From assembly GCA_038373865.1 (NCBI GenBank), contig JAXGGA010006586.1, positions 1-64,000 on the forward strand: a DNA stretch of 64,000 nucleotides, in the 5' to 3' direction. Position 1 is the stretch's first letter. Each line of letters begins with the position of its first letter. The position numbers and the translations under genes were made by a program. The notes beneath the pieces were generated by a model. It saw only the letters and a program-made list of their open reading frames with translations, made no database searches and had not been told where the DNA came from. Origin of the DNA: Uloborus plumipes. Its lineage: Eukaryota > Arthropoda > Arachnida > Araneae > Uloboridae. Positions 1 through 12,885 of the stretch are shown here, piece after piece.

Positions 1-2436
1 CTTGCCGCCTCTGGGTAAAGTAAAAGGGACTGTACAAAAAAATTCAGCAGGGTCCACCCATTTAGGATTAAAAATTACTAAATTTAACATAAGCGGACTT
101 CTGACCCCGTCGTTTCATAAAGGGTTAAAATTCTTTACGTACTGGCGAGTCCAGGCTTGATTAATTTTTGCGTATTGAAACAGAAGCTATGCCAACTCTT
201 CAGAAAGAGTGTCCTTCGAATGTTTTTTTTCTTCTTTAGTGAGTTTTTCTGCACCCATATCGAACAAAGCTGTTTTAAGTGCAATACTTTGCGCCAAATG
301 CAACAGATGCATGCTTTATCGGCAATTTTACCTATCTTGGTACGTCCGCCAGGTTGTACTTTTCGAGCATCTTTCACATCTAACAACGCTCATAAAATGT
401 TGACTTTTTGTTTGTTATTGTACGAAAGATTTTTCTTATCGGTTGTTTTTTTATTTTTTAAGATACAAATGGTTATCCATCACAGTTAATAGGACAAATT
501 AAACACCCAAGCCTGAATCACTCTTTATGTAACGTTTTTCTTTTAGAAAGCTCATAAAGAGGCCGCTATAAATTGCGAACCACATTTCGTTATGCTTTAA
601 AAGGATTTCATGAAATTTTCAAAATGAAATTCGCTCGAATTCTTCCGCCTAACATTGATTTGTTTCCACTTTCTTAAGTGCAGTTCCATTTAATCCAGCT
701 ACGATATTGATTTATATAAATTCAAATGAAAAAAGAAAAAAGGCATGCTTAAGATCTCTGCCGTGCGCTTGGAAAAGTTCATAGCACGGTTCGTCAGTTC
801 TTGGTGAAAAACTTTTGAGTTTAAAAATAAATAAAAAATATGCAATTCAGAAGGAAAGTAAATCCGATTTTCCTATTTTTCTGTCGGGTGTTTTGGATTG
901 GACGGATTATTTTTACGCAATTCAGTACATTTACTGGAAATATAGTATTAATATAAAATTCATTTCTGAAGTAAAATACATCGGTGTTTCAAAAGATTGA
1001 TGACGCAATTTCTAAAACTAAAATTTTGCTGCAGATTAAAAAGGAGGAAAAAAACTTTTAGTTGAAATACTATGAAAATAAATTAAGGGAATGAAAATAA
1101 TGACAGAGGAGAATGAATAGCACATGTTATTTACTTTTATAGTAGCAGATTTGGGATTAATATTTTTTAACTTTTTACAATTTTCAGCTCTTTATCACCT
1201 ACGTCATTGTTCCTTCAAACTACGGTTTAGCCTTCAAAAGTGGGAATACAATTACGTGGTTTCTCCACTGCACTCTTTAAGGCTTTGTGATACCATTAAG
1301 CGCTAAAACTCAATTAATCAAAAATTTACAGTAACTTCATTGTTGTTCCGGATGTGTATATTTGTTTCATTTGAATCTCATTGAATCATACTAATTTTTA
1401 CAAAAGCTATGTATATGCATATTCAGGGCCGTATTTAAGGGGTGGGTTTTTAGGGTTCAAACTCCCTTCGAACTGTTTCAAAACTATTACAAAAATGCTT
1501 TTCATAGTATGGTTACTTTTCACTGAAATAGTTATTATTGCTTTTTTATGTTCATTTTCTTATTTACTTTGAAACTGCAGTTGAAAAGTGTAATTATCTT
1601 TATTGAATAATTGTGCAAATTAAGTGTTTTTTCTACAGTTTTTTTTATTGTAGTTATTGCAAACATAATTTCTTAACAATACACTTTTTAGTTTGAATTT
1701 TTAATACCACTAAAAATACCACTACAAAACTCTATATTTAACACATCTTATAAGTGTCGAAAAATAGACATTTCAAAAGTAAATGCTCGTATATGAGTAA
1801 AATCATCCATCCAGATTTTTTTTTCATCATTGAAAAGATGAGTCTTTTTTTTTTTTTTTAAATTAATACCCTTTTAACATTTGTGGTAGCAAAAATAAAC
1901 AGAATATATTATAGAACATGAAATCAAATTCTATTGACATAGGGCCGAATTCAAGTGAAACACCACTGCACTCGCTTCGAGGCGATCGCAATAGACCAAA
2001 ATTGCAATCGCTACTATAAGTCGAATTACGATAGAATCGCATCTCGTAGCGATTGCAACGTTTCACTTGAATCCGAATTTGGGAATTTGAGATTACATTG
2101 GTGAGTTGCGATCGTCCGTGTTTCACTTGAATTCCGTATTTAATAGATTTGGTAAAACCCTCCACGAAACTAAAGTCTGTGTGGTTACAGCCCTATGCTG
2201 AATTATGAGTATCTACTCCATCAACAGCTATGCTCAAAACGAAATAAGTACAACTGATGAAAATTTTTGTTGCTATATGCCCGGAATAAAACATGAATTG
2301 TTTGTACATCCTTTGAATGATGAATAAATTTGTGGTACTTTCCTCAACATTTATTCAAAATTCGCATGTAAATATTTATTCATGATTTATTAATTCGAAG
2401 AACTTACATAACTTGATAAAACAATAATTAACTTAC
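1..2436. other. Intron sequence downstream of the TM3 exon
   Basis: No exon with the conserved TM4-TM5 pattern was found on the minus strand here, so this is read as the start of the next intron. It is AT-rich. Bases 1426-1480 contain a GGGCCGTATTTAAGGGG-like stretch that resembles a truncated end of the short hAT MITEs listed below. Bases 1947-2134 are a separate inverted-repeat element. Otherwise I see only poly-T/poly-A runs and chance open frames. Confidence 0.5.
1947..2134. mobile_element. Small inverted-repeat element (MITE-like)
   Basis: The ends are perfect 17-base inverted repeats (GAATTCAAGTGAAACAC at 1947-1963, its complement at 2118-2134). Inside, GCAATCGCTAC and GTAGCGATTGC form a second hairpin, and another TTTCACTTGAAT copy sits near 2060. 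Base composition is richer in G+C than the surroundings. No coding capacity. Confidence 0.6.
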
Positions 2437-2590
2437 CCCATCCTATTAAATAAAACCATTTGAGTAGTTTGTCTTCAGCAACAAAAGCGACGATTAGAAG
2501 AGTGTGTAGGTACAAACCTTCACAAAACATCCACATGTAATTCGACACCAAGAAGTAATGAACCAGCACATGCAAAATTTGGCAAGGAAG
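2437..2590 (-). CDS. Exon: TM3 to the start of TM4
   Basis: The 154-base exon has acceptor TATTTCAG and donor GTAAGT, with phase 0 at the start and phase 1 at the end. It encodes LPCQILHVLVHYFLVSNY, MWMFCEGLYLHTLLIVAFVA and EDKLLKWFYLIGW, then Gly. LPCQ holds the TM3 Cys that pairs with extracellular loop 2 in class B receptors. NYxWMxCEGxYLHTL is the family TM3 hallmark, and the end is the GWG motif that opens TM4. It is the last exon seen. TM4-TM7 must lie to the left of base 1. Confidence 0.95.
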
Positions 2591-2798
2591 CTGAAATAAA
2601 AATGAAAATATTAATAACGAGGGAGAAAGTAAGACGTAGTAATCACTCCTATTAATAGTAATGTAAAATCTGTGAACTTCATTTGTTCTTATTTTGCTGT
2701 TTCAGTACTAGAAGTAGCGTTAATATGAAACCATGTTGGTATTATGGAACCACTTTATATCTTGTGAATTAGAGGCAATGAGTTACCAGAAAACACTG

Positions 2799-4065
2799 GT
2801 GTGCAAAAATTAAGTAGCACTCTTAGTATAACGTTGCACACAAGCTTTTTAAATCAATGCAAATAATACCATAAAACCCCCAAGATGTAAAAACATGGGT
2901 AATGTAAGCAACTTAATAAAAAAGTATAAAAATAAACTTTGTTGAAAACGTGGCATAGAGCACAATGCAACGGAAGATCGGATCATCTATGGGGCTGATT
3001 TTTAGCAAGAAACATACAACCTTTAATAGATGATAATGTAACTCTTCCGATCGCTGCTCAGGTTTTAAATCGTCTGACGCTAAATATGATGTTTTCAATC
3101 CCTCGCGTAGCGCTAATTGTGTCTCCCGAATCGTTACTTGCAGCAAATTACCTGCTGCTAAGCGTTATCCCGAAAAGTTTTCTATATGCTGAATGAAATT
3201 TATATCCTAAGACCTTGCCAGGAAATTTGTGCTTAGAATTCTCCCTCTCCGACAACAGCTGTGAGATTTGGTGGTTTATTTTTGTCACCCCTGAAAAGGA
3301 ACATAATAGTCATAGCACATCTAAAAAGACGTATATAAGGATGTAGAACCTCGTTATAATAGGGCATTCCGGGTATTTAACTTTCTTCGAGGATGTGAAG
3401 GTCTTAAGATAACCAATCATGATGCTTCAGAAAGGAAGGACTCTTTAAACCGGTAATTTTTCATCACGTTATAGCTGTTATTATGCGTTCCCTGTTTTTT
3501 CCAGATGTTTGTGAGTCCAAATTAATCACCCAAGCAACTAAATTTACCCTCATCTGAGAAGAGTACCAGATTTATGGATTATCTCACCAATTTTGGAGTT
3601 TCGGATACCACGTAAACGCCTTTTTTCGGTGAACCGACCTCAAAAGTGCACATCGTACAGGTCTTAGGACAAACAGACAGCCCTTGTGCTGCTTCCTGAT
3701 CACAGTAAGATGCGTTATCAGTCGTTCAATATTCTGGTTTATGTGTGCAACTATTTCTTTCGCTGTATGTTGCCAGATCCTTTTTGCCTGTAAACCGTCG
3801 GACAGCTGTTCTTACAGTTCGAAATGTTCTCCTAACTCAAGAAACGATGCTATGAGCAATACCGCACTCCGCAGCCTATTTTGTAACACTACGACTATCC
3901 TCAGTCTTTCCGACGGTTCCAATCTTTCCAATGGATCAACCGTTCGGTAAAACCGTTCAGATAGATCTATTGTGCAACATTTGACACTGAGGCAGAAACT
4001 CGCTGTCGTTTAAACTGCTATATAAAGAGCAATTGCTCAGCCAAAGATTTTGAGCTCACACCCCT
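2799..4065 (-). pseudogene. Degraded Tc1-like transposon with transposase remnant
   Basis: Conceptual reading of the minus strand from about 3870 to 3395 gives fragments of a Tc1-family transposase in shifting frames. They are a helix-turn-helix-like FRTVRTAVRRFT, then HRKKAFTWYP-like sequence, then VLFSDEGKFSCLGD followed by WKKQGTH. The latter corresponds to the first catalytic Asp block (FSDESxF) and the V-W-R-K-x-G region. Several stops and frameshifts break it. GGTGTGCAAAAATT at 2799 and the reverse of a similar sequence near 4060 may be the eroded terminal repeats. The C-terminal third is not recognisable. Confidence 0.5.
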
Positions 4066-5133
4066 AGTATTATTTACCCCCCAACCCCCGGAACTCCCTC
4101 GTTATGTTTAACTGCATGTGTTCGCATGTGTTAAAGTACTTGACGCTAGTGTCCTGATTGGTCTTCCTCCCGCTCTGCTTCTTCTTATCGCTAGTATTCT
4201 GATTCTTCAATTTGTATATTTAATTAGTTTTTGCACTCCAGTGCATTTCTAAATTTCTGAAAGAGTTCACTATTCTGACAGTTGAGTGGTTGTTTTAATT
4301 ACTTTCATGTATTCATATTGAAAAGGTCTATTTTCTTTTTAGAGCATGTCCATCAGTTTGAAAAGGCACGTCCAAATACTTATTACTTTCTTTTATGCGT
4401 TTCCTTTCAATTATAATGCTTAATGCAATATGTTAATATGCGCTTAACTAAAAAGTTTTACGAATCCTATTGTGCATGCTTAGATCTTATTTGATTTATT
4501 GGTATGGCAAGCATTGCCCTATATTTTCATCTTGTTTCAAGTCATCAGTTTAAAAGCTGTTTTTTTACCTTGCACTTGTTTATTAGTCTCAGCACTCAAA
4601 CAACAGATGAACCAAAATGCACGCGAGAATGATATTCGCTTGAAAACATGTCAAGTGATTTTTATTTTTTGCGATCTAATCAATTTCCAGCCGTCAAAAC
4701 AGAAATTTTCACCTTCTGAGCCATTGATAATAATGCCATTAGACAGGCAATAGACTGCAGAGCCCCTCGTCCTGAGAGGGTAAACAGAAACCGAGGAGAT
4801 CAATCCTCGTGTAGTGCTTTTCGAAAGATGTGGGCAGTGGATTACCCTGCCAGCCCAAAAGACAATGAATGGCATTCTTTCTGCTGGTCGGGGGTGAGAA
4901 TGGCAATCTTCTTCGCAAATAAATCTCTCAATTACATCCCACAGAGAAGAAATTATTACATTAAATAAGGTGTACTCTTGTCGTTGTCGGGAATACTAAA
5001 TCAGTTTACCATTTTGGGTTTTTACTCGGGTAAGTAAATTATTTTATTGATTAAGGAAAAAGCTTTTGTTGAACTTAATCGGCGTAAAAATTTCTTCTTT
5101 ATTTGCAACGAAAACCTTTATTATTATACATGA

Positions 5134-5530
5134 ACTAGCTTGTTACCCGGCGTTGCCCGGGTACTTATTAATACAAGATAACTAATTATAATTGTTTTAA
5201 CTTATTTCATGTTAAAATGAAATAGGTGAGCCTTTAATTGATAATTCATTGTTAATCGTAATCTTTGTTGGAAAATACTCCTATTTAAATGTGTTCAATT
5301 TTATCAATTTGTGTTCTTAAAGGCTTATTTGTATTACTCTATCGATTCAAAATTGAAAGAAAATGGTCATTTTGGGACAAAAAAAATTGAATTTTGAGCT
5401 GCTTGAATTTTTTAAAAATTTCAAAACCCCGCCTATGTGAATTCCAATGCATCAAGGAGCCTCTGTGCCAAGTTTGATGAAAATCCGACGAAAACTGGAT
5501 TTGTATTAGGAACAAACGTACATCCATATA
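5134..5530 (-). mobile_element. Helitron-like non-autonomous element, 5' end interrupted
   Basis: This stretch is the reverse complement of the copy at 14888-15289. ACTAG at 5134 is the complement of the CTAGT terminus, next to a GC-rich short hairpin (CCCGG...CCGGG region, 5146-5160). Shared internal blocks include the segment around ATTTTCATCAAACTTGGCACAGAGG. Its 5' end runs into the TA microsatellite that holds the DD36E element. No coding capacity. Confidence 0.65.
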
Positions 5531-5552
5531 TATATATATATATATATATATA

Positions 5553-6758
5553 CACTGAAGTGACAAAAGTCATGGGATAGCAATATGCAAATTTTCAGAT
5601 GGCAGTAGCATTGCATAGAACAGGTATAAATGCGCAGTGCTTTTACAGAGCTTTCATTTCTGTTCAAGTTATTCATGTGAAGAGGTTTTAACGTGATGAT
5701 GACCGCACGACGTGAATTAACAGACTTTGAACGCGGAATGTTAGTTGGAGCTAGACGCATGGGTCATGCCATTTCGGAAATCGTTAGAGAATTCAACATT
5801 CCCAGATCCACTGTGTCAAGAGTGTGCCGAGAGTATGAAATTTCAGGCATAACATCCCACCATGGACAGCGCAGTGGTCGACCGCCTGCACTTAAAGATC
5901 GAGACCGGCGACGTCTGCAAAGAGTCGTAAATTCTAACAGACAAGCAACACTGCGTCAAATCACCGTAGAAATCAATGTGGGACGTACAATGGACGTGTC
6001 TGCTAGAACTGTGCGGAGAAATTTGGGCTATTCCAGCAGAAGACCGACTCGAGTGCCTTTACTGACAGAACGACATCGCTTGCAGCGACTCTCGTGGGCA
6101 CGTGAGCATATCGGTTGGTCCCTAGATGAATGGAAAACCGTGGCCTGGTCCGATGAGTCACGATTTCAGCTGGTAAGAGCCGATGGTAGGGTTCGAGTGT
6201 GGCGCAGACCCCACGAAGCCATGGACCCAAACTGTCAGCAAGGCACTGTTCAAGCTGGTGGTGGCTCCGTAATGGTGTGGGCTGTTTTTTCATGGCATGG
6301 ACTTGGTCCTCTAGTGCGACTGGACCGAACATTGACTGGAAATGCTTATGTGCAGCTACTTGGAGATCACTTGCAGCCATTCATGGACTTCATGTACCCA
6401 AACAACGATGGGATTTTTATGGATGACAATGCGCCATGTCACCGGGCCACAACTGTTCGCAATTGGTTTGAAGAAAATTCTGGACAATTCCAACGAATGA
6501 TTTGGCCACCTAGATCGCCCGACATGAATCCCATTGAGCATTTATGGGACACCATCGAGAGGTCTGTTCGTGCCCAAAATCCTGCCCCATCAACGCTTTC
6601 ACAATTATGGACGTCTATCGAGACAGCATGGCTCAATATTCCTGCAGAAGACTTCCAACGACTTGTTGAGTCCATGCCACGTCGAGTTGTTGCACTTCGC
6701 CGGGCAAAAAGAGGGCCGACACGATATTAAGAGGTATCCCATGACTTTTGTCACTTCA

Positions 6759-6761
<3 letters not shown>
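5553..6761 (+). mobile_element. Complete Tc1/mariner-superfamily element, DD36E type
   Basis: The 1209-base element has perfect 27-base terminal inverted repeats (5553-5579 and 6735-6761) starting CACTGAAGTGACAAAAG. TA flanks both sides, as expected for this superfamily, within a TA microsatellite. The transposase stop codon lies only 4 bases before the right repeat. Perfect ends plus an intact open frame indicate a young copy that may still be active or recently was. Confidence 0.93.
5696..6730 (+). CDS. Tc1/mariner transposase, DD36E, intact
   Basis: This encodes 344 residues from the first ATG (two ATG codons in a row at 5696 and 5699). A GTG lies just before but need not be used. Residues about 6-55 form the first helix-turn-helix (ERGMLVGARRMGHAISEIVR, then PRSTVSRVCREY). 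A GRPP linker and a second helix-turn-helix ending SARTVRRNLGY follow. The RNase-H-like catalytic core has Asp153 (WSDESRF), Asp244 (MDDNAPCH) and Glu281 (SPDMNPIEHLW). There are 36 residues between the last two, so the triad is DD36E rather than the DD34E of classical Tc1. That spacing is known for the Incomer family. It cuts and pastes its own element at TA sites. Length is normal and no stop or frameshift is present. Confidence 0.95.
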   Translation: MMTARRELTDFERGMLVGARRMGHAISEIVREFNIPRSTVSRVCREYEISGITSHHGQRSGRPPALKDRDRRRLQRVVNSNRQATLRQITVEINVGRTMDVSARTVRRNLGYSSRRPTRVPLLTERHRLQRLSWAREHIGWSLDEWKTVAWSDESRFQLVRADGRVRVWRRPHEAMDPNCQQGTVQAGGGSVMVWAVFSWHGLGPLVRLDRTLTGNAYVQLLGDHLQPFMDFMYPNNDGIFMDDNAPCHRATTVRNWFEENSGQFQRMIWPPRSPDMNPIEHLWDTIERSVRAQNPAPSTLSQLWTSIETAWLNIPAEDFQRLVESMPRRVVALRRAKRGPTRY

Positions 6762-6800
<39 letters not shown>

Positions 6801-9800
6801 TAAGGGGTGAAAGCATGGTCATGAATGAAAATTTTCGAGCTGATTCTCGAGTCTTTTGTTATGCTAAGTTCTGGATGTATTTAGTTGAAGCAAAGTGTCA
6901 AGAACATATAATTTTAGACAAGAAGGAAAGAAACTATCATAATGCTGAAACAAAACAATATAGTGAGAAAAATATAATACTATATTTTACAATAAGAATA
7001 GAAAGATGGTAATATATTATAAAACAAAAGCTAATTCTATGCAGCCTTGATGAAAAGTAGTTTCACGTTTCCACAAAAATGAATTAGAAATTCAGTCAGA
7101 GTGATGTGTTTAATCCATAAAACAACAGTTTACTCGAAAGGAAATTATTAAACTACATAAATTGAGGAATAATAAAAGGAAATAATATATTGTAACATTA
7201 AAAAATATTATTCAACAAAATGTCGGAAACGACGTTTATTCGTGTAACAGATTCCGTTATAAACGTCCGTATAAAACTAATACAGTACGCGCTAATTTTT
7301 AGCGCGCAATAAACTAGATAAGGATTTCTTAAAGAATTTTTTGCAAAGATGAGGAAAATTTATTTTTGGAGTTTACTTAACCATTACCAGTTTTTTTTTC
7401 GTAACATTCTCTGAATCATAAAGTGTTTTTAGTATACTTACATTTGCATTACTCGGAGTTACAATTACTTAGCGGAGAATATATTTACTTCTGCTCACAT
7501 TATCCCTCCAGACGTGGGTAAATTCAAGGCATAGTAATTGAGTTTGGGATTTATGTTGCGGGTGTTCACATCTTGGAAAAAAATAATGAATAGAGTAGTC
7601 GCAGAAACAGTTGCTGGAACTCTACAAATGATTGCTCACTTCTGGAAGGAAATAGTAAACATACCAGATATTCTCTGAGAAACTAATGGTATTCAAAGAA
7701 TACTTGCACTGATAGCATTTCACGTGAAAAACGCTGCTACTATGGGCAGGGACGGAGCCAGAAAATCTTCAAGAGTGGGGTGGAGGAGGCGACGATTGAT
7801 TGCTCTTATTGTGCATCTTAATTTACATTAGGGTAATTTTATTTTTATAAAAAGCATCAATTGCTGAATAAAACAGCTTAAAACGTCTAGAAATATGTTA
7901 AATCTTTGTTTCGGTGCATAAATTTTATGAAGAACAAGGGCTCTACTTTTATAAAAACAACATTTTTTTTTGCATTAAAAAAGTTATTCCTTGTAACGCC
8001 GAAACGCGTGTACGTAGTAATTTGAAGTTTTGTACAAAAAAACGTTATTTTTAATTTTAATTTTAAGAAAAGTCATGTCTGTGAAAGTAATTATTTGTTT
8101 TGATTCGATTTATCTGTTATCATTTCTAATTTGTGAAATAAAGCTACACTACGAGTAAAACAAACGAAAAACAGCTGTTTTGTATTTAAAATTTAGCTCA
8201 GACTCTAGAACGTAGGAATGAATCAAGGAAAATAATGAAAAATCGCATTCAAAGTGCCAAGCAGCAGCATATTTCACAAGAAGCTCGAGGAATCATAACA
8301 TTCGGCATGGCCCATTCATACAACGTGCAGACATTTGCACGCAAGTTCAGAAAGCTCCTCTCAGTAAACAACATGTAATTATACCACTTGCTTATAAATG
8401 CTGAAGAGCGAATGAATGTTTTTTCTACTTTATATATTGGACAGAACATTAGAAAAACATTAGCGTCGAGAGCGGTAATATGAACTAGATTACTTAGGAA
8501 TTGCGTTTTGTGTTTTTTTCTCTCCCTCTTCTCTTTCCGTACTACTGGCATTTTCTTCTTGTTGTGCCAAAAATTATATGATATTTACCCAAAATAAATT
8601 TTAATTTTTTTTCCGCTGGAAACGTTTTGAAAAATCATTATTTGTTCAAGGCGTTGAACTTAAAAATTCAAAAAGGAATTAAAAAGCACTTCGTCAAGCA
8701 TTTAATGCCTCATTCCTAAAAGTTTCTTGCCTTTTTTCATCGTAAAATAGCTTTAATTGACAGAACATGTTTTCTGAATGAAGAAATAGTTTTCACGTTA
8801 AGGTTTAAAGGTTGATGAAACTGCGGTTTTTTTTCTTTTGAATTGTATTACATATAAATGTTGTCAAGTTAAAGAAAAAAAATCCGCATTAATTTTAATC
8901 AAAACCGCAAGAGAGTGCTTACTAGAAAAACACCTGAAGAATTTATCGGTGTTGACTTAAAAAAAAAGGATACTAAAAGCAGTCAATAAAATGTAAATGT
9001 GTTGGTTTCTCTCAAAGTTAACTATTGAATTGATAATTTTTCGAAACGTTAGATTTTTTTATTCAGTATTTTTTAACACTTTTTTATCGAATAAAACATC
9101 TTCAATTTGTGTTTTTGAGTTCAAAACTGTGGTAATTTTTTCCTTTGCAAATCAATTCAACTACCTTTTCCACTTCATTTAATTCATTATTCAAATGGTG
9201 TAAACTTTTTACCCGCTGTTTTTATCCAATATTTTTTAACAATATTCTTTTTAATTGAAGGGAAAATAGAGATTTTGTCCGTGCGAACTGAGTAATTCGA
9301 TAAATTAAATATTACTGAAGTTGAATTCTATTATTATTTTTTTTGCTGAATATCAAATTATGATTTTTATTAAAACAGGGTTCACATGTAATAATACAAG
9401 GACTGATAAAACCATGCTAAATTTTTTATAAGTGATATTAACATAATACTATTTTCCAGAATAAGTTACAGATATTTATGAAACTTGACTTCCCGGCTAA
9501 TTATAACTATCGCTCTTCTTTCAAAAAACTCTAAAAAAATTCGAATGACTTTAAATTTGAGCTTTACTTGAAGAAGGGGAGGGGGAGGGGGCGGATGGTA
9601 TAACATAAGAAAATTGTCCTTCTTGTAATGCTATGACCGCATCATCTGCTGAGGTCTAAGCAATTGATATTGGTCCCCTCTGCAGGATTTCATTTTCAAA
9701 GAACCTGTCTATCTTCGAATGGCTTCTCTTTATTTTCTGCAGACTTTTGGCAGTCATCGGTAATGAACGGAATTTTTCTAAAGAGCCATTCCACGGAAAA

Positions 9801-10162
9801 TAGTCATCTTGTCCAGCACGTGACTGTTCATATATGTCATTAAAATAATAAAGTCATTCTGACCAGTGGTTCTTTTTGTTCAGCATTTTGAAAGGGAGAC
9901 TTAATTATTACCTCCGTGTATTCTTACTTGAGCTATGGCTCGGCTTTCCTCCAGTTCGCAATAAATATTATATGTTTTTGTTTCAAGAGGTAATTGAAAG
10001 TTTATTCTTATAATAATCGTTGAACACACACAAAAAAAAAGCTCATTCTCATTGCTTTATTTTTAATTAAATTCATACACATGGGGAAGGAATTCGTTTG
10101 AATCATGTCATCTTAAAACTTCAAGGAATTACTGATTTTTCAATCGTGATTATTTTGTAAAT

Positions 10163-10375
10163 TGTGTAATGATTTTGAGAACTGACATTTCACTGTCTGA
10201 TAAACAAGCAACGAGAAGAAAGATGAACCAATAAAAATTGATCAACATAATTGTAATTTAATTTAGTAAGATGTGTAATAATTTTGAGAACTGACATTTC
10301 ACTGTCTGATAAAGAAGCAACGAGAAGAATTTTGAACCAATAAAAATTGATCAACATAATTGTAATTCAATATGC
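10163..10375 (+). repeat. Tandem duplication, two copies of about 109 bases
   Basis: Copy 1 begins TGTGTAATGATTTTGAGAAC at 10163 and copy 2 TGTGTAATAATTTTGAGAAC at 10272. They differ at only a few positions over roughly 100 bases, including a TAAACAAG / TAAAGAAG difference. No coding sense. Confidence 0.85.
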
Positions 10376-12581
10376 TGAAGAAAAAAAGGGTGAAATATCC
10401 ATGCCCCAGATTTTTTTGCTGGATGAAATTTTATACAGAAGTCGTAGTTTCTGAAATATGGCACTTCAACTGATGCCATTTTAGTGTGGGTTAGCGTACG
10501 GACACTGCAAACATTTTTAATCACCTTACTCCATAAATACAGTGGCCGCAATGCTGCCCCACTGCTATGGAGTTACTTAACTGATGTTTCTGGTGTAAAG
10601 TTACACCATGGTAATGTAATTATAGTGTAGCGTTTCACCAGTTTCTGTGTAAGGTTGTGCCAAAATTCTCTGTCAAACGAAAGAAACAAAAAAATAGTAT
10701 ACATCAGGCTGGAAGATTACTTTCAATTATTCGTCAATTTAATGTTTATCGGGATCACGTTTTACCACTAACAATCAACTTTTCACAAATTCGTAAGTTA
10801 TTTTAATTACACACGATAGGATCGAGCCACGAGCTTACCGCGTACAGAGAACTTTTAAGGTAGTAGTCTGGTAACTTGGGTTCAAAAAATCGAATTTTTT
10901 TTTTGCTTAATTTGAAAGTACAATGTCTTGAGAATATACTATGAAAATTTCAGACAGAAATTCGAAATATTTCGGGAGTTATAATGATTTTCCTAGAGCG
11001 TATCGGAGTAGAACCTTTAAGGTCGACCGGCAGCTGCAACCGCTTGGACCCTTCTATTGTTTGCGCGCATTTTTTGTAAATGGGTTGACTCTGTTATTCT
11101 ATTATATATATTTATATATATATTTATGTATATATAATATATATCTATTTTAAATATAAATGCCGCTCCAGGCATAGACGATTGACGTAAGTATAAATTT
11201 ACTTATGAAAATTTGTTGTTGAACTTTAAACGCGTTTTTCTCAAAACATTGTTTTTTTGGCCGGCCCGTGTCCTAACTTTTTTTGCTTTCAAATTTCGAT
11301 TGTTTTCAAATTTTAACAGGCTATTCTACACACTTATAGTTCTCGTCGGTACTAACGAGAATTTTTTTCACCCCTAACTTTTTATTTTACAACCCTTTCT
11401 TTGCTAAAATAAAAGTACTTTTTTTCCCAAAGTCCGCCATTTTGTTATTTACTCTTGAAATTTAACTTCAGTAGTTCCGACCAAAATGACATGTCTGTAG
11501 ATTAAGAATAATCAAGAATATTTGATTTCAGATAACATCAAGAGCCAAAATCACCCGGGCCACCCAAGTGCATTTTTTGTTTGAGGTTCCAACTTCGAGT
11601 GACAATAATAATAGTAATAAACTATTAAATTTTTTTAAATACATTTTTTTTTAGATTTTCAATATGTAAATAAAAACTCTTAATATTCAAGATAATTCAT
11701 TTTTATTTCCCTATAAAAAACCCCCCTCCAAAGAAGTCATGAAAATAGGCATAAGTTACCAGATCTTAAAGCAAGCGCGTTTCAGTATGAGGGATATTCT
11801 TAAAAACTAATGACCGAAACTTCGAGTTTTAACGAATGATGAAATTTGAGCGTGCACACATACCTACATCTAATGAGAAAAGGTTGTAGGAATTGAAAAA
11901 AGTAAATAATAAAAAAAAAGCACTATCTTCACATTTTTTAAATCTTCTATTTAGGATTTCACAGTGACCTCCAGCGACCACCTATCCGGCAGTCCCTTTT
12001 TATCGTTAGCAAGAAGCTTTTCAGAGCTTTTTGTCATTTCGTCTTGGTATATGACAACTATTTATTGCCAGAATAACCATATAGAGAAGTTTAATCTTAC
12101 GAATATAATAGCTGGATGAATATTTCATAAATTCGCCTGTTCATGGATAAAAAAAGGAAATAAATGTTTCATTGCATTACTTTGAAGCGCATTTTTTACC
12201 GAGTTATCTAAATAGTTTTACTCCCTCCTTCTTCCTGTTTTTTTTTTAAATTTATTTTTTGATAAAATATTTCCCATTTATTCTCAAGGGATGCTGAAAG
12301 GAACTGAATCTTTGTCACAAATATCCCTATGATTTCGAAAGCTTTACAATAAAGGAATTCTAATGGTGCAGAAATCCTGATAATGTCATTATGATGTGGA
12401 AATCTTTTACCCATTTATATATAGCATACAGTTCATAGACATATGCCATAAATCACATAAAAACTAATTTGAGAACTGCTTCTTCAATAGTGCTTTTCAG
12501 ATACTGTACAACTCATCTCTATTAATTTTTTATTATTATTATTTAACAAGTGTTTATATTAGCTTTTGAGTCTGGCTTTGT

Positions 12582-12621
12582 AACCGGAAAAAGTTTGAAT
12601 GCAGTCAAACTTTTTTCGGTT
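12582..12621. repeat. Hairpin, 17-base arms with one mismatch
   Basis: AACCGGAAAAAGTTTGA at 12582-12598 is followed after six bases by its near-perfect complement (12605-12621). No gene is adjacent. Confidence 0.7.
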
Positions 12622-12847
12622 TTTGAGAATATAATAGTCTTGGAATGCTATCTTGTACGGAATACTTTTCAATAAGTCTTTCAAGTTTTGTTATTTAAAA
12701 CTAATTTTTTGAAATTACAATAAGTGTGCATCAAAATTTAGTCTTACCATGCTTTCACCATAAAATATGGAAATACGCCAGCTGTACGTGAAATATTTCA
12801 GTCAGAAACAAATATGATGTTACCCACTTCAATCTTTACTCTGAAAC

Positions 12848-12885
12848 CTATAAAAACGAACCCATTTTCGGGTTCGTTTTTATAG
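12848..12885. repeat. Perfect 16-base hairpin
   Basis: CTATAAAAACGAACCC at 12848-12863, a six-base loop, then its exact complement at 12870-12885. It looks like a remnant of a palindromic element. No downstream T tract or gene suggests a terminator role. Confidence 0.75.

Larger units (their letters stand above)
5526..6798. repeat. TA microsatellite flanking the DD36E element
   Basis: Alternating TA runs occupy about 5526-5552 and 6762-6798 on the two sides of the transposon. The element inserted into a TA array, or the array grew from the TA target duplication. Confidence 0.85.

Noticed and set aside
2913..3146. Minus-strand open frame of 77 residues
   Set aside because: It lies inside the decayed Tc1-like element and does not match the transposase C-terminus or the receptor.
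6003..6675. Open frames in other frames within the transposase
   Set aside because: Shadows of the DD36E transposase gene; the plus-frame protein explains the conservation.
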